DNA from: Rhodococcus pseudokoreensis
GTDB lineage: Bacteria > Actinomycetota > Actinomycetes > Mycobacteriales > Mycobacteriaceae
Reading direction: 5' to 3'
Length of the DNA: 64,000 nucleotides
Assembly (NCBI RefSeq): GCF_017068395.1
Contig: NZ_CP070614.1
Location: forward strand, 186,001 to 250,000
Shown here: in pieces, positions 34,998 to 43,971 of the stretch
Position numbering within the stretch: the stretch's first letter is position 1
Layout of the letters: each line of letters opens with the position of its first letter
Notes under the pieces: generated by a model
Seen by the model: only the letters and a program-made list of their open reading frames with translations
What the model was told of the DNA's origin: nothing
Database searches by the model: none
Made by a program: the position numbers and the translations under genes

Positions 34998-35567
34998 GTG
35001 AAGGTGCGACGTGTGGTGGCCGGAAACGATGCCCGAGGGAAGTCGGTGTTCTTGTCGGACGGAGCTGTCCCGCACCGCCACGACTTCCAGTTCCTGCCCG
35101 GCCAAGCGCAATCGCGTGTCTGGTTCGCCGCCGGGCCGTCGGTAACGACCCCTCCGGGGGACGAGCCCACGAGTGCGACGGGTCCGGTGATTCCGGGCCC
35201 TGGCGGAGCCAGCTTTGTGATCGTGGAGTACGCCCCCGACTCGGCGGTTGACGATCCGCGATTCGACGCCGAGCGCGCCGACGCCGAGTTCGCTCGGTAC
35301 GCACCGGACATCGCCGCAGCCTCGGACCCGGCCGAGCCGGGAATGCACCGCACGCCGAGTGTCGACTATGGCGTCGTGCTCGACGGTGAGATCTGGCTCG
35401 AACTCGACGATGGGGCACAGACCCTCCTCACCCGCGGCGACACGATCGTCCAGATAACCGGTCGGCACGCATGGCGGAACAAATCTGAACGGCCGGCCAC
35501 ACTCGCTTTCGTCCTGACCGGGACGGTGGAGGACGCGGCAGGCAATCCGCATCCGAACGGTCACTGA
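34998..35567 (+). CDS. cupin-domain protein
   Basis: The 189-aa protein has a C-terminal cupin barrel: HRTPSVDYGVVLDGEIWLEL, then DDGAQTLLTRGDTIVQITGR and HAWRNKSERPATLAFVL. The G-x5-H-x-W block supplies one likely metal ligand. The first 90 residues hold a second, more degenerate domain beginning VRRVVAGNDARGKSVFLSDG. GTG at 34998 lies eight bases after GGAGGAGG; an ATG at 34980 is less well placed. It is divergent from the FAH operon and carries its own perfect operator, so it belongs to the regulon. It may be a metal-dependent isomerase or dioxygenase-like enzyme for an intermediate; the function is unknown. Confidence 0.8.
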   Translation: MKVRRVVAGNDARGKSVFLSDGAVPHRHDFQFLPGQAQSRVWFAAGPSVTTPPGDEPTSATGPVIPGPGGASFVIVEYAPDSAVDDPRFDAERADAEFARYAPDIAAASDPAEPGMHRTPSVDYGVVLDGEIWLELDDGAQTLLTRGDTIVQITGRHAWRNKSERPATLAFVLTGTVEDAAGNPHPNGH

Positions 35568-35801
35568 AGGAGAACCGATCGGAACAATGCACACAGTGAG
35601 GGTGGCGTAGGACTCTCCGCTCGCCTCGACGCCACCCCCCGACTCGCAGACGAGCCGGCACGCCTCGAAATCAAGGTGTTCCTCGCTACCCATGCGGCAA
35701 CTGCGTTGAGAAAAGCGTCGATTCGCGCAGACCAACCCGGACGCGGGACGACCAACTGACCTACACGGTTCGAACCAATTCCCTATCTAGGACACGGTGA
35801 C

Positions 35802-36332
35802 ATGGATATCGGCTTGTTGGCACTACGACTGCTTATCGCCGCGGTGCTGTTCGCGCACGCCACACAGAAGGCCTTCGGCTGGTTCTCCGGGCCCGGACTC
35901 GCGAAAGCCGAGACACAGTTCACGATGCTCGGCCAAGAGCCGGCCGCAGTGAAAGTCAGGCTCGCCATCTCCTGCGAGCTGTCCGCCGCCGTCCTACTTG
36001 TACTCGGACTCGCGACACCACTGGGAGCGACAATCGCGACAGCGACGATGCTGGTCGCCGGGTACTCCCTGATCACCCTCAACAAATCGTTCTGGGCCGC
36101 AGCAGGTGGGGGAGAGTATCCGATCGTGCTCGCCGCCCTGGCTGGTGTCATTGCATTCACCGGCCCCGGGGCCTACGCGGTCGACGAGGTAATTGGCATA
36201 CTTCCCTCCACGCCATTTGCAGGCGGTGGTCTCGCGGGGCTCATCGTCGTCGTGACAGCCTCCGTCGCGGCCGCCCCAGTGATCCTCTCTACCCGGCGCT
36301 CCCGGGCCAAACAGCCCACCTCCTCCAGCTAG
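35802..36332 (+). CDS. DoxX-family membrane protein
   Basis: The 176-aa protein has four predicted membrane helices and the DoxX pattern: LALRLLIAAVLFAHATQKAF, GWFSGPGLAKAETQFTMLG, LSAAVLLVLGLATPLGA. DoxX proteins are small quinol- or thiosulfate-oxidase-related membrane proteins, often encoded beside catabolic genes without a proven role there. ATG at 35802 has a weak AGGACACGGTGAC site. It follows the cupin gene by 234 bp; a tiny ORF and a well-formed GAAGGAG site without a real gene lie in that gap, suggesting lost coding sequence between them. Confidence 0.82.
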   Translation: MDIGLLALRLLIAAVLFAHATQKAFGWFSGPGLAKAETQFTMLGQEPAAVKVRLAISCELSAAVLLVLGLATPLGATIATATMLVAGYSLITLNKSFWAAAGGGEYPIVLAALAGVIAFTGPGAYAVDEVIGILPSTPFAGGGLAGLIVVVTASVAAAPVILSTRRSRAKQPTSSS

Positions 36333-36478
36333 TACTTCGAGTTCGGCCGGCGCTCGCCGTCGTCGACATTGCTCCAGCTACGTAAGGAGTCACCGAAAAG
36401 CGGGAATCCGCACATGCTCCGGGACGACCGGCGCCTACCCTGACATTCCGCCGCCATCACACAGAAGCAGCACTCGCC

Positions 36479-36832
36479 ATGCAACCACGTACCACACGGC
36501 CCCCCGCGGTAACGGGGCCCCCAACGCACTCGGCCGACACGAGCGACCTCCCAATCGGCATCGACGAGCAGATCAAACAGTACCGCCAGCGCCGCCGCGA
36601 CCGGCACAAGAACGAGTGCCTTCCGACACGCTCTCGAGCGGATAGAGAGGCGGAAGAAATTGTTCGGTTCGCGGTCATCTGGGCTCCCTTCGGAGGTCCT
36701 CCGGGCATGGAGACATTCGTTCAATTCGGAGTGACAGGGCGCGGATTCGTCGACAAGCTTCGGCAGAGCATCCTGCAGGCGAGATGTGATCCACACGTGT
36801 CACGTTGGCTTGCTCGAGTGTACGAATACTGA
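36479..36832 (+). CDS. hypothetical protein with WAPFGGPP motif, 117 aa
   Basis: The N-terminal 40 residues are Pro/Thr-rich and then basic (KQYRQRRRDRHKNE). The C-terminal half, EEIVRFAVIWAPFGGPPGME with TFVQFGVTGRGFVDKLRQSI, resembles a short helical domain seen in many uncharacterised Rhodococcus proteins, which share a WAPxGG...FVxFGMT pattern. I cannot give a function. The ATG at 36479 has no good ribosome site, so the start may be wrong. It lies at the edge of the accessory region. Confidence 0.5.
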   Translation: MQPRTTRPPAVTGPPTHSADTSDLPIGIDEQIKQYRQRRRDRHKNECLPTRSRADREAEEIVRFAVIWAPFGGPPGMETFVQFGVTGRGFVDKLRQSILQARCDPHVSRWLARVYEY

Positions 36833-38378
36833 CCTCCGAGTGCGGCCACGGAGCGCATCGGTCAGCAGCCGAGTGGAAGATTCGTCGGCGGCCCGACTCC
36901 TCGTCCCTTCGACGGCACCGCCCTAGTTGAAACATCCACCCAGGTTGAGACATTCAGTCCCGCGACTACTGACACGAGCTGCTCCGGGCGATGACGGCCG
37001 ATCCGCCGAGGAGCACCCTCAGCGCAGTGGGTTGTACGCACGACTGGACCGAGACTGCGTCGGCGTCCGACATCACGACCTCATCTGAGCGATCTCCATC
37101 AATGCCGGATCCCGGCGCGTTTCGTCACTGCCAATCGGGTTCGACCCACGGGGGTCGCTGCCGGGCACAACAGGCTCACTGCATCGTTCACGAAATCTGA
37201 CGTCGCCGGTACGGTTTGGTAGCGAAGATGTTGTCCACCAACGAATCCTGGTGAGGACCTGGACTCAACCCACCACGCTCGGGAGTCTCGCGTCCGAGGC
37301 GACGCTCCAGCGTATCGCAACCAGCGAAGCCCCTACCGGCACCGTGCGCCCCGATTCGCATCGAGCGCGCAGCCGGTCAGGGCAGTGAAGCCATCAACGG
37401 CGACGCTGTTTCGTCCATGTCATCTGATGCGCCCCGGAATCGATGAGCTAGCCGCTACCAATGACGTAGGAACCAACTGTGCCATTTCTCTTCCTTCATG
37501 CTCTCCTCGCGGTGATGGGCCTTCTTCGGCCAAGCGGCATCGCACGAACCCTGCAGCGCATCGCGGTTGCGGTTGCGGTCACTCACGCCCACATGCGTTG
37601 GGCACGCATGTGCTTTGACAATCTGGAGCACAGCTCTGACTGACGCTGCAGGCTCGTGACGTGGCAAGTGTGAACGGCGCCCAAACGCACCGGTAGAGCG
37701 GCTTCACCCATGCGGCGGCCATCCTGCACCCACAGACCGGGTTTCCCCATGCGTTCGCACCGCCAGACAACACTCGGTATGGCGAAATACCCCATGCCGT
37801 GCTCCGAACTCAGCCTGCATCCCATGTCACCTGGTCCGCACGCGCTCGAAGCCGGTGTGGAAATTCCACTCGCCTCGGTGTGGTCGCGGCAATCCGCATG
37901 AGGTCACCCAAAATCAGGCAGCGTACGAACTCTGACGTCGACGTCCGGGTTGCTCGATAGTTCGTCCGTGCCTTCCCGAGAAAACAAGACGAACACGACA
38001 GCCGCGTGTGTGATCTGCATCACGTCGGCTTCATGCCGTGCGGTCTATCACATCATCAGTTTCAGTGGGTACGCTGGTCGGGCATCGACATCACAGTGAT
38101 CCGAAAGCGTCTTTCTGCAGAGACATTCACTTTCCTCCGAGTGTCGATCGCAAAGCCCTCGGGACGCAGAACTCCTGCATCCAATCTCAGCCTGACTGGC
38201 TCGGAATGGCCGCACACGGGTCTTCACTGGCGTCGTCGCTCGCGACAAACGAAATCGACATATGCGCGCCGATATGGCGCCTCACCCAACCGAATTCGGT
38301 CAGCTCCAGCCTGCATGAGCATCCCCCGCGCAGACATGCCGCGATACCTACCCGAAATCGGGCTCTAGCAAGGCAATC
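36833..38378. other. 1.5-kb region without a recognisable gene
   Basis: Both strands are broken into short frames without coding bias. Base composition is somewhat less GC-rich than in the catabolic island. I see no tRNA, clear transposase fragment, long inverted repeat or island operator here. It may be degenerate accessory DNA. Confidence 0.45.
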
Positions 38379-39159
38379 ATGGTGCATCACCAATCAATCC
38401 CGCATCCGCAAGCGAGAGTCTCCAGCACTCTTCGGGGTCCCGACCAATCACGTGTAGTTCCAACGAAGAACTACCGACCACCAGACATTGGCTTGGGACA
38501 TACCTCCACCGAAAGGGAGTGCGCCACCTATGGCGCCGGCGACGGCACTCCCGCGGTCTTCCTGCATGGCTGGGCGCCGCATCGCAGCTATCAACGCGCG
38601 CTGTTCCGTCTCGCTCAGAATGGGACAATCGTATACGCGCCTCGATTACCGAGAGCCGTAGCGGCACAATCGTTTAGGTCTATCGATATAAGGAGACTGA
38701 GCGACTACGTTCGCTGGCTGGATAACTTCCTCACCGCGATAGGCATTGACACGCCATTTACGCTGGTCGGCCACTCGGTTGGGGGCGCAATCGCGATAAA
38801 GGCGGCATACGAAACCCCAGATCGGGTTGCGAAACTTGTCCTGGTGAACTCTCTGGGGGGGAGCAGGAGAGCGGCAGTCCCGACCGCAAGATTGCCATCC
38901 CAGCTCTGCCCTCGCGCCGGAGGCGGATCTAACGCAGGAACTTCAATACCTCGCTGCCAGGCAACTTCCTGTAGCTCTACTGTGGGGGCGCAGCGACAGA
39001 GTTATTCCACGGTCGAGCTATCTCTCACTTCGCAACGCTCTGGGCGGTCCTCCAGTATTTACTGTAGCGGGCACGCATAACTGGATCCTTGACGACCCTC
39101 ATTGCTTCGGCTTTGCGATGAGAACTGTGATGAACGCATCCAGTGGGCGGGTGGCCTAA
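38379..39159 (+). pseudogene. alpha/beta hydrolase with a one-base frameshift in a G7 tract
   Basis: The frame from ATG 38379 carries the oxyanion segment VFLHGWAPHRSYQ and the nucleophile elbow TLVGHSVGGAIAIKAA, reaching LVLVNSLGG at a run of seven G (38855-38861). Removing one G joins it to a frame that supplies the catalytic acid (LLWGRSDRVIP) and His (VAGTHNWILDDP) and ends at TAA 39157-39159. The repaired protein would be 259 aa with a full Ser-Asp-His triad, so the break is a single-base event: mutation, sequencing error or slippage. The stop overlaps the start of the DUF35 gene. The substrate is unknown. Confidence 0.75.
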
Positions 39160-39569
39160 TGAGTCAGCCCGCCACCACTCGGACACAGGACGATACCCGA
39201 TCGGAACTGCTGATTCAGGTCTGCAGGAAATGCGGGACCGTGCTCGCCCCTCTGGTAGCGACATGCTCCCGATGCCTCAGCTCTCAACTCGAAGACATCG
39301 CCTCAACCGGAGCGGGGGAAATAGTCTCTTCCAGGGTGGTACATCGTGAAGTCGATGGCCGCAATGGAGAGCTCGTCCCATTCACGATCGCTATCGTCGC
39401 ACTCGATGACGGACCATGGGTGTACTCATGGGTTGTCGGCAGCGTCTCGCGTTGCACCAGCGAGCCCATGCGCGTGAGGTACGTCCCTGGCGTCACGGCC
39501 GAGCGCCTACCTGTCTTTCGAGTCTGTTCAGCACACTGTGGAGTCCGGACCCGAAGTGTCGCCGCATAA
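39159..39569 (+). CDS. DUF35 OB-fold/zinc-ribbon protein
   Basis: The 136-aa protein has a rubredoxin-like zinc ribbon, CRKCGTVLAPLVATCSRC (about residues 22-39), followed by an OB fold (GAGEIVSSRVVHREVDG, VPFTIAIVALDDGPWVYSWV). DUF35 proteins partner with thiolases, HMG-CoA synthase-like enzymes or acyl-CoA hydratases. Its ATG shares a base with the stop of the hydrolase (TAATG), so it is coupled to it. No thiolase gene is adjacent, so the pair looks like a surviving piece of a larger operon. Confidence 0.75.
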   Translation: MSQPATTRTQDDTRSELLIQVCRKCGTVLAPLVATCSRCLSSQLEDIASTGAGEIVSSRVVHREVDGRNGELVPFTIAIVALDDGPWVYSWVVGSVSRCTSEPMRVRYVPGVTAERLPVFRVCSAHCGVRTRSVAA

Positions 39570-40094
39570 CAGCCCGTTATGCCACACATTGTCATCGGAG
39601 CACTCACGCTGGAACGTGGCGCTGTGGACGGGAGCGACTCGCAGTGCAGTGCGATTAACCCCGAATGAATTCCGAAGCAGAATGACTGGTGGGTGATTCC
39701 TTCATGGGCGATTCCTGCATGCATTCGGCCGTCGCCTCACGTCGATGCGCGGATTGACGGCGATGTCGTGCTCGCCTGATCAACACCCTCTGGGTGTGTT
39801 TTCCCGTACACGCCACGAGGCGCGAGGGTTTCGGTCTTCGAACGACGCTCCGCCGACAGGATCGTTTTCTAATCAGAACCGTAGAAGTGTTGGCTAACAA
39901 GGTGATAGAAGGTGGTGCACGTCGGAAGAGTAATTCACTAGACGAACCCACGGCGGCGACCACCGGTTCTTGACACCGCGGATGCCCTGTCAGATTCGCG
40001 CACCGTCACCGGCAGTCAGTCCACATCAATCGCCGGGCAGCTCTGGTGGCATCACCAAATCCATTCGACACCAACAGAAGGACCTCCTCACATC
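39570..40094. other. 525-bp gap upstream of the secreted-protein gene
   Basis: No coding frame is convincing. The last 20 bases hold the GAAGGA ribosome site of the next gene, whose promoter is presumably here. I see no repeats or operator copies. Confidence 0.45.
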
Positions 40095-40790
40095 ATGAAG
40101 ATTCGTAAACTTGCCGCGACCGCTGCGCTCACCATCGGCGCTTTGGGTATCGCGTCCGGCACCGCCCAGGCCATACCTAACAGTACTGACGCCCCACCAA
40201 ATGCCCAGTCCATCGCGCAGAGTGTCGACTGGACCGTCGCCCGAGACGGGAATGATGTGTTCGTCCGTATTGCGTCAGGGTCACTTGCGATCGAGAACAA
40301 CCGCCTGATCGTCCGTAACGACCAAGGTTCGGTGGTTGAGTCGATACCGCTGACCCTCGCGGTCGACCGTCTCGCTCATCCCGTCGCGGCACGGCTAGTC
40401 GGAGACACGGCCGTCCTGACCGCGAACACTGACCCTGCCGCCGCCACGGCCGTCGACCGTGCCGGTGCACTGCACGATGTCGATCTTCCGGCGGCGGTGG
40501 GGGGTGTTCAACCATCGATCTCGCTGACTTCCGCGATCGGAGGATTCTTGGGTGCCGCGACCGGACTGGTGGGTGGCTGCGTGCTCGGTGCCGTCGCAGG
40601 GGGTGTCATCTCCGCGCCCGCAGTCATGCTCCTTGGAGCCGGCCCTCTTGCGGGATGCGTCGGGGGCGCACTACTGCTGGGGTCGGGCGCAGGTCTAGCG
40701 GGGACCGCGATCGGAGGTCTCGGTGCCGCGATCACTAATGTCCCCCAATTCATGCAACTCCTCAATCAGGCGCCCGCACCAAAGAAATAG
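40095..40790 (+). CDS. secreted protein with signal peptide, DUF8020-like
   Basis: The 231-aa protein starts with a classic signal peptide, MKIRKLAATAALTIGALGIA, ending in an Ala-x-Ala site (SGTAQA, about residue 26). A beta-rich segment follows (SVDWTVARDGNDVFVRIASG, then IENNRLIVRNDQGSVVESIP). The C-terminal third is a Gly/Ala-rich hydrophobic region with Cys pairs (GGFLGAATGLVGGCVLGAVA, LLGAGPLAGCVGGALLLGSG). This layout is common in secreted proteins of Rhodococcus and Nocardia without known function. It probably resides in the cell envelope. ATG at 40095 follows AGAAGGACC. Confidence 0.75.
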   Translation: MKIRKLAATAALTIGALGIASGTAQAIPNSTDAPPNAQSIAQSVDWTVARDGNDVFVRIASGSLAIENNRLIVRNDQGSVVESIPLTLAVDRLAHPVAARLVGDTAVLTANTDPAAATAVDRAGALHDVDLPAAVGGVQPSISLTSAIGGFLGAATGLVGGCVLGAVAGGVISAPAVMLLGAGPLAGCVGGALLLGSGAGLAGTAIGGLGAAITNVPQFMQLLNQAPAPKK

Positions 40791-41014
40791 CACACGGTGG
40801 CGGCGACGAAGGGCGGGTGACTTCCCTTGAGGTTCTCGCGAGAATCCACATCAAATGCATTGCAGTGGGCCTGATTCACGTGACGCGGACATCGCCACGG
40901 GGTATCGCCAGGGTACATCGTCGATGGGTGTGGTCGTCTCCGCGTCCTTGTGCTCTCTGACAGTCAGCCCTCGCCGGCAACCGCACTGTCGTCTGGGTTC
41001 GCGCCGAGTTCCGG

Positions 41015-41272
41015 GTGCTGGTCCGCAGGAGCGCCGGGGCCGATCTCACCGGTGAGGTGGGCGAGGATTATGCGGCGGTGACCGACCCGGGCGGCGGTGG
41101 GCACGAGTGGGCGCCGGTGCATCGGTGGGCGGTCGCGCTCGACGACGGGCGGCTGGTCTTTGCCGACACCGAAGACCTGACCATCGATCCGGGCTCCTAC
41201 CGCTCCGCCCCGAATCCGGGGTCGGACCCGGATTCGGCCGTGCGGACGCCCGGCCGGCACCGGGGAGAGTGA
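41015..41272 (+). CDS. possible short hypothetical protein
   Basis: The frame reads LTGEVGEDYAAVTDPGGGGH, then EWAPVHRWAVALDDGRLVFA and DTEDLTIDPGSY. It has good codon bias and protein-like sequence, and is open upstream to 40961, but the only start is GTG at 41015 without a ribosome site. It could be the end of a truncated gene. The function is unknown. Confidence 0.35.
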   Translation: MLVRRSAGADLTGEVGEDYAAVTDPGGGGHEWAPVHRWAVALDDGRLVFADTEDLTIDPGSYRSAPNPGSDPDSAVRTPGRHRGE

Positions 41273-41493
41273 TCGGCGGTAGCCGTTTCGTGGCCGGTTC
41301 TGGGCGGCGTCAGGCATCGTGCGCACGAATGGCGCTAGCAGTCAGTCGATTACATGACTGACGCGGATGAGGTCCTGAAGGGGTACGTCGATCTCACCGG
41401 ACGATCTGTCGGGGTATGTCTGAGTCGTGGCATAGCGGCACCGGACGTGTTTCGTGCTGTGGTGTTGTTCGGAACTGACGTTGCAGGCTTACC

Positions 41494-41871
41494 GTGTCCT
41501 TTATGAGGGGTGATGAGGCGCGCGTGGCCCGGGACTTCGCGGGGTGGTTGTCATCTCACGGGTGGACGGTCCGTACCGATACGGAGTTCGTCGACATCGT
41601 TGGCGAGAAGGACGGCCGCCGGCTCTATGTCGAGGTCAAGGGTGCGACCGCCGCGCCGGGGTTGGATGTCGATACCGCGATCGGGCAGTTGGTGCGGCGG
41701 ATGCCGAGCGAATCGGATCAGTCGGTGTCGTTTGCGTTGGTCGTTCGTGACGAGCGGCGATCGGTGGAGGCTGCGGTGCGGGCACCTCAGCGGGTTCTGG
41801 ATCTGTTGGGGATGGCGCTGTATGCGGTCGATGAGGACGGTGGGGTGAGGCAGCTCTTCGGCCGCGCATGA
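41494..41871 (+). CDS. PD-(D/E)xK nuclease-fold protein
   Basis: The 125-aa protein has the core of a restriction-endonuclease-like fold. An N-terminal helix (EARVARDFAGWLSSHGWTV) is followed by TEFVDIVGEKDGRRLYVEVK, with Asp then Glu-Val-Lys as the catalytic D...ExK triad. The Asp is in FVDIVGE and ExK in VEVKG. The rest is helix-strand (LDVDTAIGQLVRRM, SFALVVRDER). Such small proteins may be DNA repair or defence nucleases or inactive relatives. GTG at 41494 or ATG at 41503 could be the start. It lies 79 bp upstream of the tRNA gene. Confidence 0.6.
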   Translation: MSFMRGDEARVARDFAGWLSSHGWTVRTDTEFVDIVGEKDGRRLYVEVKGATAAPGLDVDTAIGQLVRRMPSESDQSVSFALVVRDERRSVEAAVRAPQRVLDLLGMALYAVDEDGGVRQLFGRA

Positions 41872-41949
41872 AGACTGTCCTCGGCACGGGCCGGGGCCAC
41901 GGCCAGCAGGGTGGCCGGTAGCATCGCCAGGCCGCACGATGGTGGGGAT

Positions 41950-42023
41950 GGGGCGGTAGCTCAGTCGGTGAGAGCCGTGGACTCATAATCGGTTGGTCGC
42001 GGGTTCGAGCCCCGCCCGCCCCA
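41950..42023 (+). tRNA. tRNA with CAT anticodon (Met or Ile2 type), divergent
   Basis: A complete cloverleaf can be drawn. The acceptor GGGGCGG pairs with CCGCCCC, the D arm is GCTC...GAGC, the anticodon loop is CTCATAA, and the T arm is GCGGG-TTCGAGC-CCCGC, with discriminator A at 42023. The CCA end is not encoded. The anticodon stem GTGGA/TCGGT contains a G-G mismatch and two G-T pairs, unlike the fully paired stem of the normal elongator tRNA-Met that shares the GACTCATAATC core. It may be a supernumerary or decaying copy. Confidence 0.85.
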
Positions 42024-42149
42024 CCGCGCCGCCGGGCGATCTTCGGGATGGGCTCCGTCAGGGCTGCCGTGCCTGCGGAACGCAGTGTGGGCAATGTGGA
42101 CTCGGCTTAACCTGGCGATGGGCCGAGTATTTCGAGTGCGCTGACGTGC

Positions 42150-42440
42150 TCAGGCGCAGTCGCGGCAGAGTTGTTGTGCCGTGTCGGCGAGGCGGCTGCG
42201 GTGGTGGACCAGGAAGCAACTGGTGCACCTGGATTCGCCCGTCTTCTTGTGTATCACCCTCACCGTGAATTCCTCGCCGGACAGGTCGGAGCCGGGCGGT
42301 TTGAAGGACTCTGCGGTGTCGGTGTCCTCGACGTCGACGACCGGAGACTGGGAGTCGCTGCGGCCCCGCCACTGTTCGAGCGAGGTATCCGGCAGCTCGT
42401 CCTGGTCGGTGACTCTGGGTGCGTCGTAATCGGTGGCCAT
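42150..42440 (-). CDS. DUF4193 family protein
   Basis: The 96-aa protein begins MATDYDAPRVTDQDELPDTS and ends with a zinc-ribbon-like half CTSCFLVHHRSRLAD...CRDCA, the hallmark of actinobacterial DUF4193. The middle, SPVVDVEDTDTAESFKPPGS, is acidic as usual. The four cysteines probably bind zinc. DUF4193 proteins are conserved across actinobacteria; a second copy may well exist in the genome. No function is established. The gene lies alone, downstream of the tRNA on the opposite strand. Confidence 0.85.
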   Translation of the reverse strand: MATDYDAPRVTDQDELPDTSLEQWRGRSDSQSPVVDVEDTDTAESFKPPGSDLSGEEFTVRVIHKKTGESRCTSCFLVHHRSRLADTAQQLCRDCA

Positions 42441-42672
42441 GATCTTTCAACCTCGTGCTCGGTGTATTCGGAGCGACCGCGCAGCCGCAGTGGGCCACCG
42501 AGTCGTAGTAGGCGGCGGGCCGGCGCTGGGCTCGTGCCCACCGACGCCGGGGCGCGATAGGCTCGATCTGGGTGGGGCGATGGGAGCGTGATTGCATCGA
42601 AGAGCACTCGAAAAAACCGTTGATGGCGATCTAGTCCGTGTGCCGGTAGCGGGCCCGGGGTACCCATCGACC

Positions 42673-43165
42673 ATGGGGTCGGATCTCGACGGCATGCCCC
42701 GCCCGGAGGCGACTGTGGCCGGGCATCTGATCGAACTGCTCGATCGACGGGACACCACGGTGTTGGCCGCCGAGCTGTCCTTGTTGGTGCATGCACCACC
42801 GTCGCCGTCCCCGCGGCTGCCTCGCTACGGCGACGTGCTGGCCTAGCTCGTCGCCGCGATCGCGGACGTGATCGTCGCCCGCATGGGCCGGCCCGACGAC
42901 GGGGAGGCCTTCACCATCGAGGTCCGCACCACGACCGGACGCCGCGTCCGGCTCGACGAACTACCCGCCGCGGGGAAGCCGCGTACTGCGCGCGGTGATG
43001 GCACGGCTCACCGGTGACCACGCCGCCGCTCGCGCACAGGTCGAGGCCGCCGACCGTGAACCGTCCACTACCGCGCGCGCGGAAACCCTGGTCGAGGCAC
43101 TGGTCTGGATCAACGTGCTCCTCGACACCCACCAGTCCACCTTCCCGGACCGCCCACCCGAATAA
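42673..43165 (+). pseudogene. hypothetical gene with a nonsense codon and a frameshift
   Basis: From ATG 42673 the frame reads GHLIELLDRRDTTVLAAELS, reaches a TAG at 42844-42846, and continues LVAAIADVIVARMGRPDDGE and FTIEVRTTTGRRVRLDELPA. Near 42965 it changes frame to LRAVMARLTGDHAAARAQVE, AETLVEALVWINVLLDTHQS and FPDRPPE to TAA 43163-43165. The pieces form one coherent helical protein of about 160 aa that I cannot name. Two lesions make it inactive unless TAG is read through. Confidence 0.6.
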
Positions 43166-43971
43166 CCGACTTCGAGGCCGACAGCTTCGGCGGTCACACC
43201 TACCCACGCGTGACGCACCGAGAACGGGCGTGCCGGGTGTTTGCCTTCGGGGAGGCGCCGGCCGACCTACCCGAGCCGAACGCCGACGTCGAAGTCGGTA
43301 ATTCACGGCGGTACACCATTCCGGCGGGTAGTGCCGACTGATGTTGCACGGATCCCCCTCGGGTCTCCGCCGGTAAGGCGAACTCCGACCATCAGATCGA
43401 CGCGCTACACCGGGCCGGGTGGTCGACGAGGGCATTCACCTCCTCGGCTTCGGCCCACCGGCGATGGGCCGCCTGAATCGGTTCGGCGGTGGCGCGGCGC
43501 ATGAGGCCAGCATCTCCCCGACGGAGACCGATCGGTGTCGCAGCATCCCGGCGCGAATCCGTGCAGTGGCGCGCACACAGCGGCAGGTCGGTCGGAAAAG
43601 CCATGGATGAGGGCGGATGGCACGGCGCCCCGCCGGGGGTTCGAATTCGACGGGGCGCTCGGCCGCCGAGTCTGGGAAACGGCGACAACGTCAACGGTAG
43701 GCCACCCACGCACAGGGCACGGCGAATGCCGGTATGGGTGTGCGCCGGGGTGTCGACCTCGTCAGCCCGAGTGAATTGATGCCGGCGACTTCCGCGGCGA
43801 TGGCGGCGAAGCGGCACACGACCCATCGGTTCAGGTGAGGCAGGCCACGTTCGCCCGGCGGGGTGAGCACCCTGTGCTGTGGAACGACGTGCGCGCACAC
43901 TGGAGTTGGAGTCACCCGATGCAGCGGGTCGGTGTGTCGAATGAGCGGTGTTCCCGTCCAAAGGAATCTGT
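43166..43971. other. 800-bp gap with one possible ORF remnant
   Basis: A plus-strand frame at 43162-43341 gives protein-like sequence (ITDFEADSFGGHTYPRVTHR, then VFAFGEAPADLPEPNADVEV) ending at TGA, but it has no start of its own and may be the tail of another decayed gene. After 43341 no frame looks coded until the UspA gene. Confidence 0.4.
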
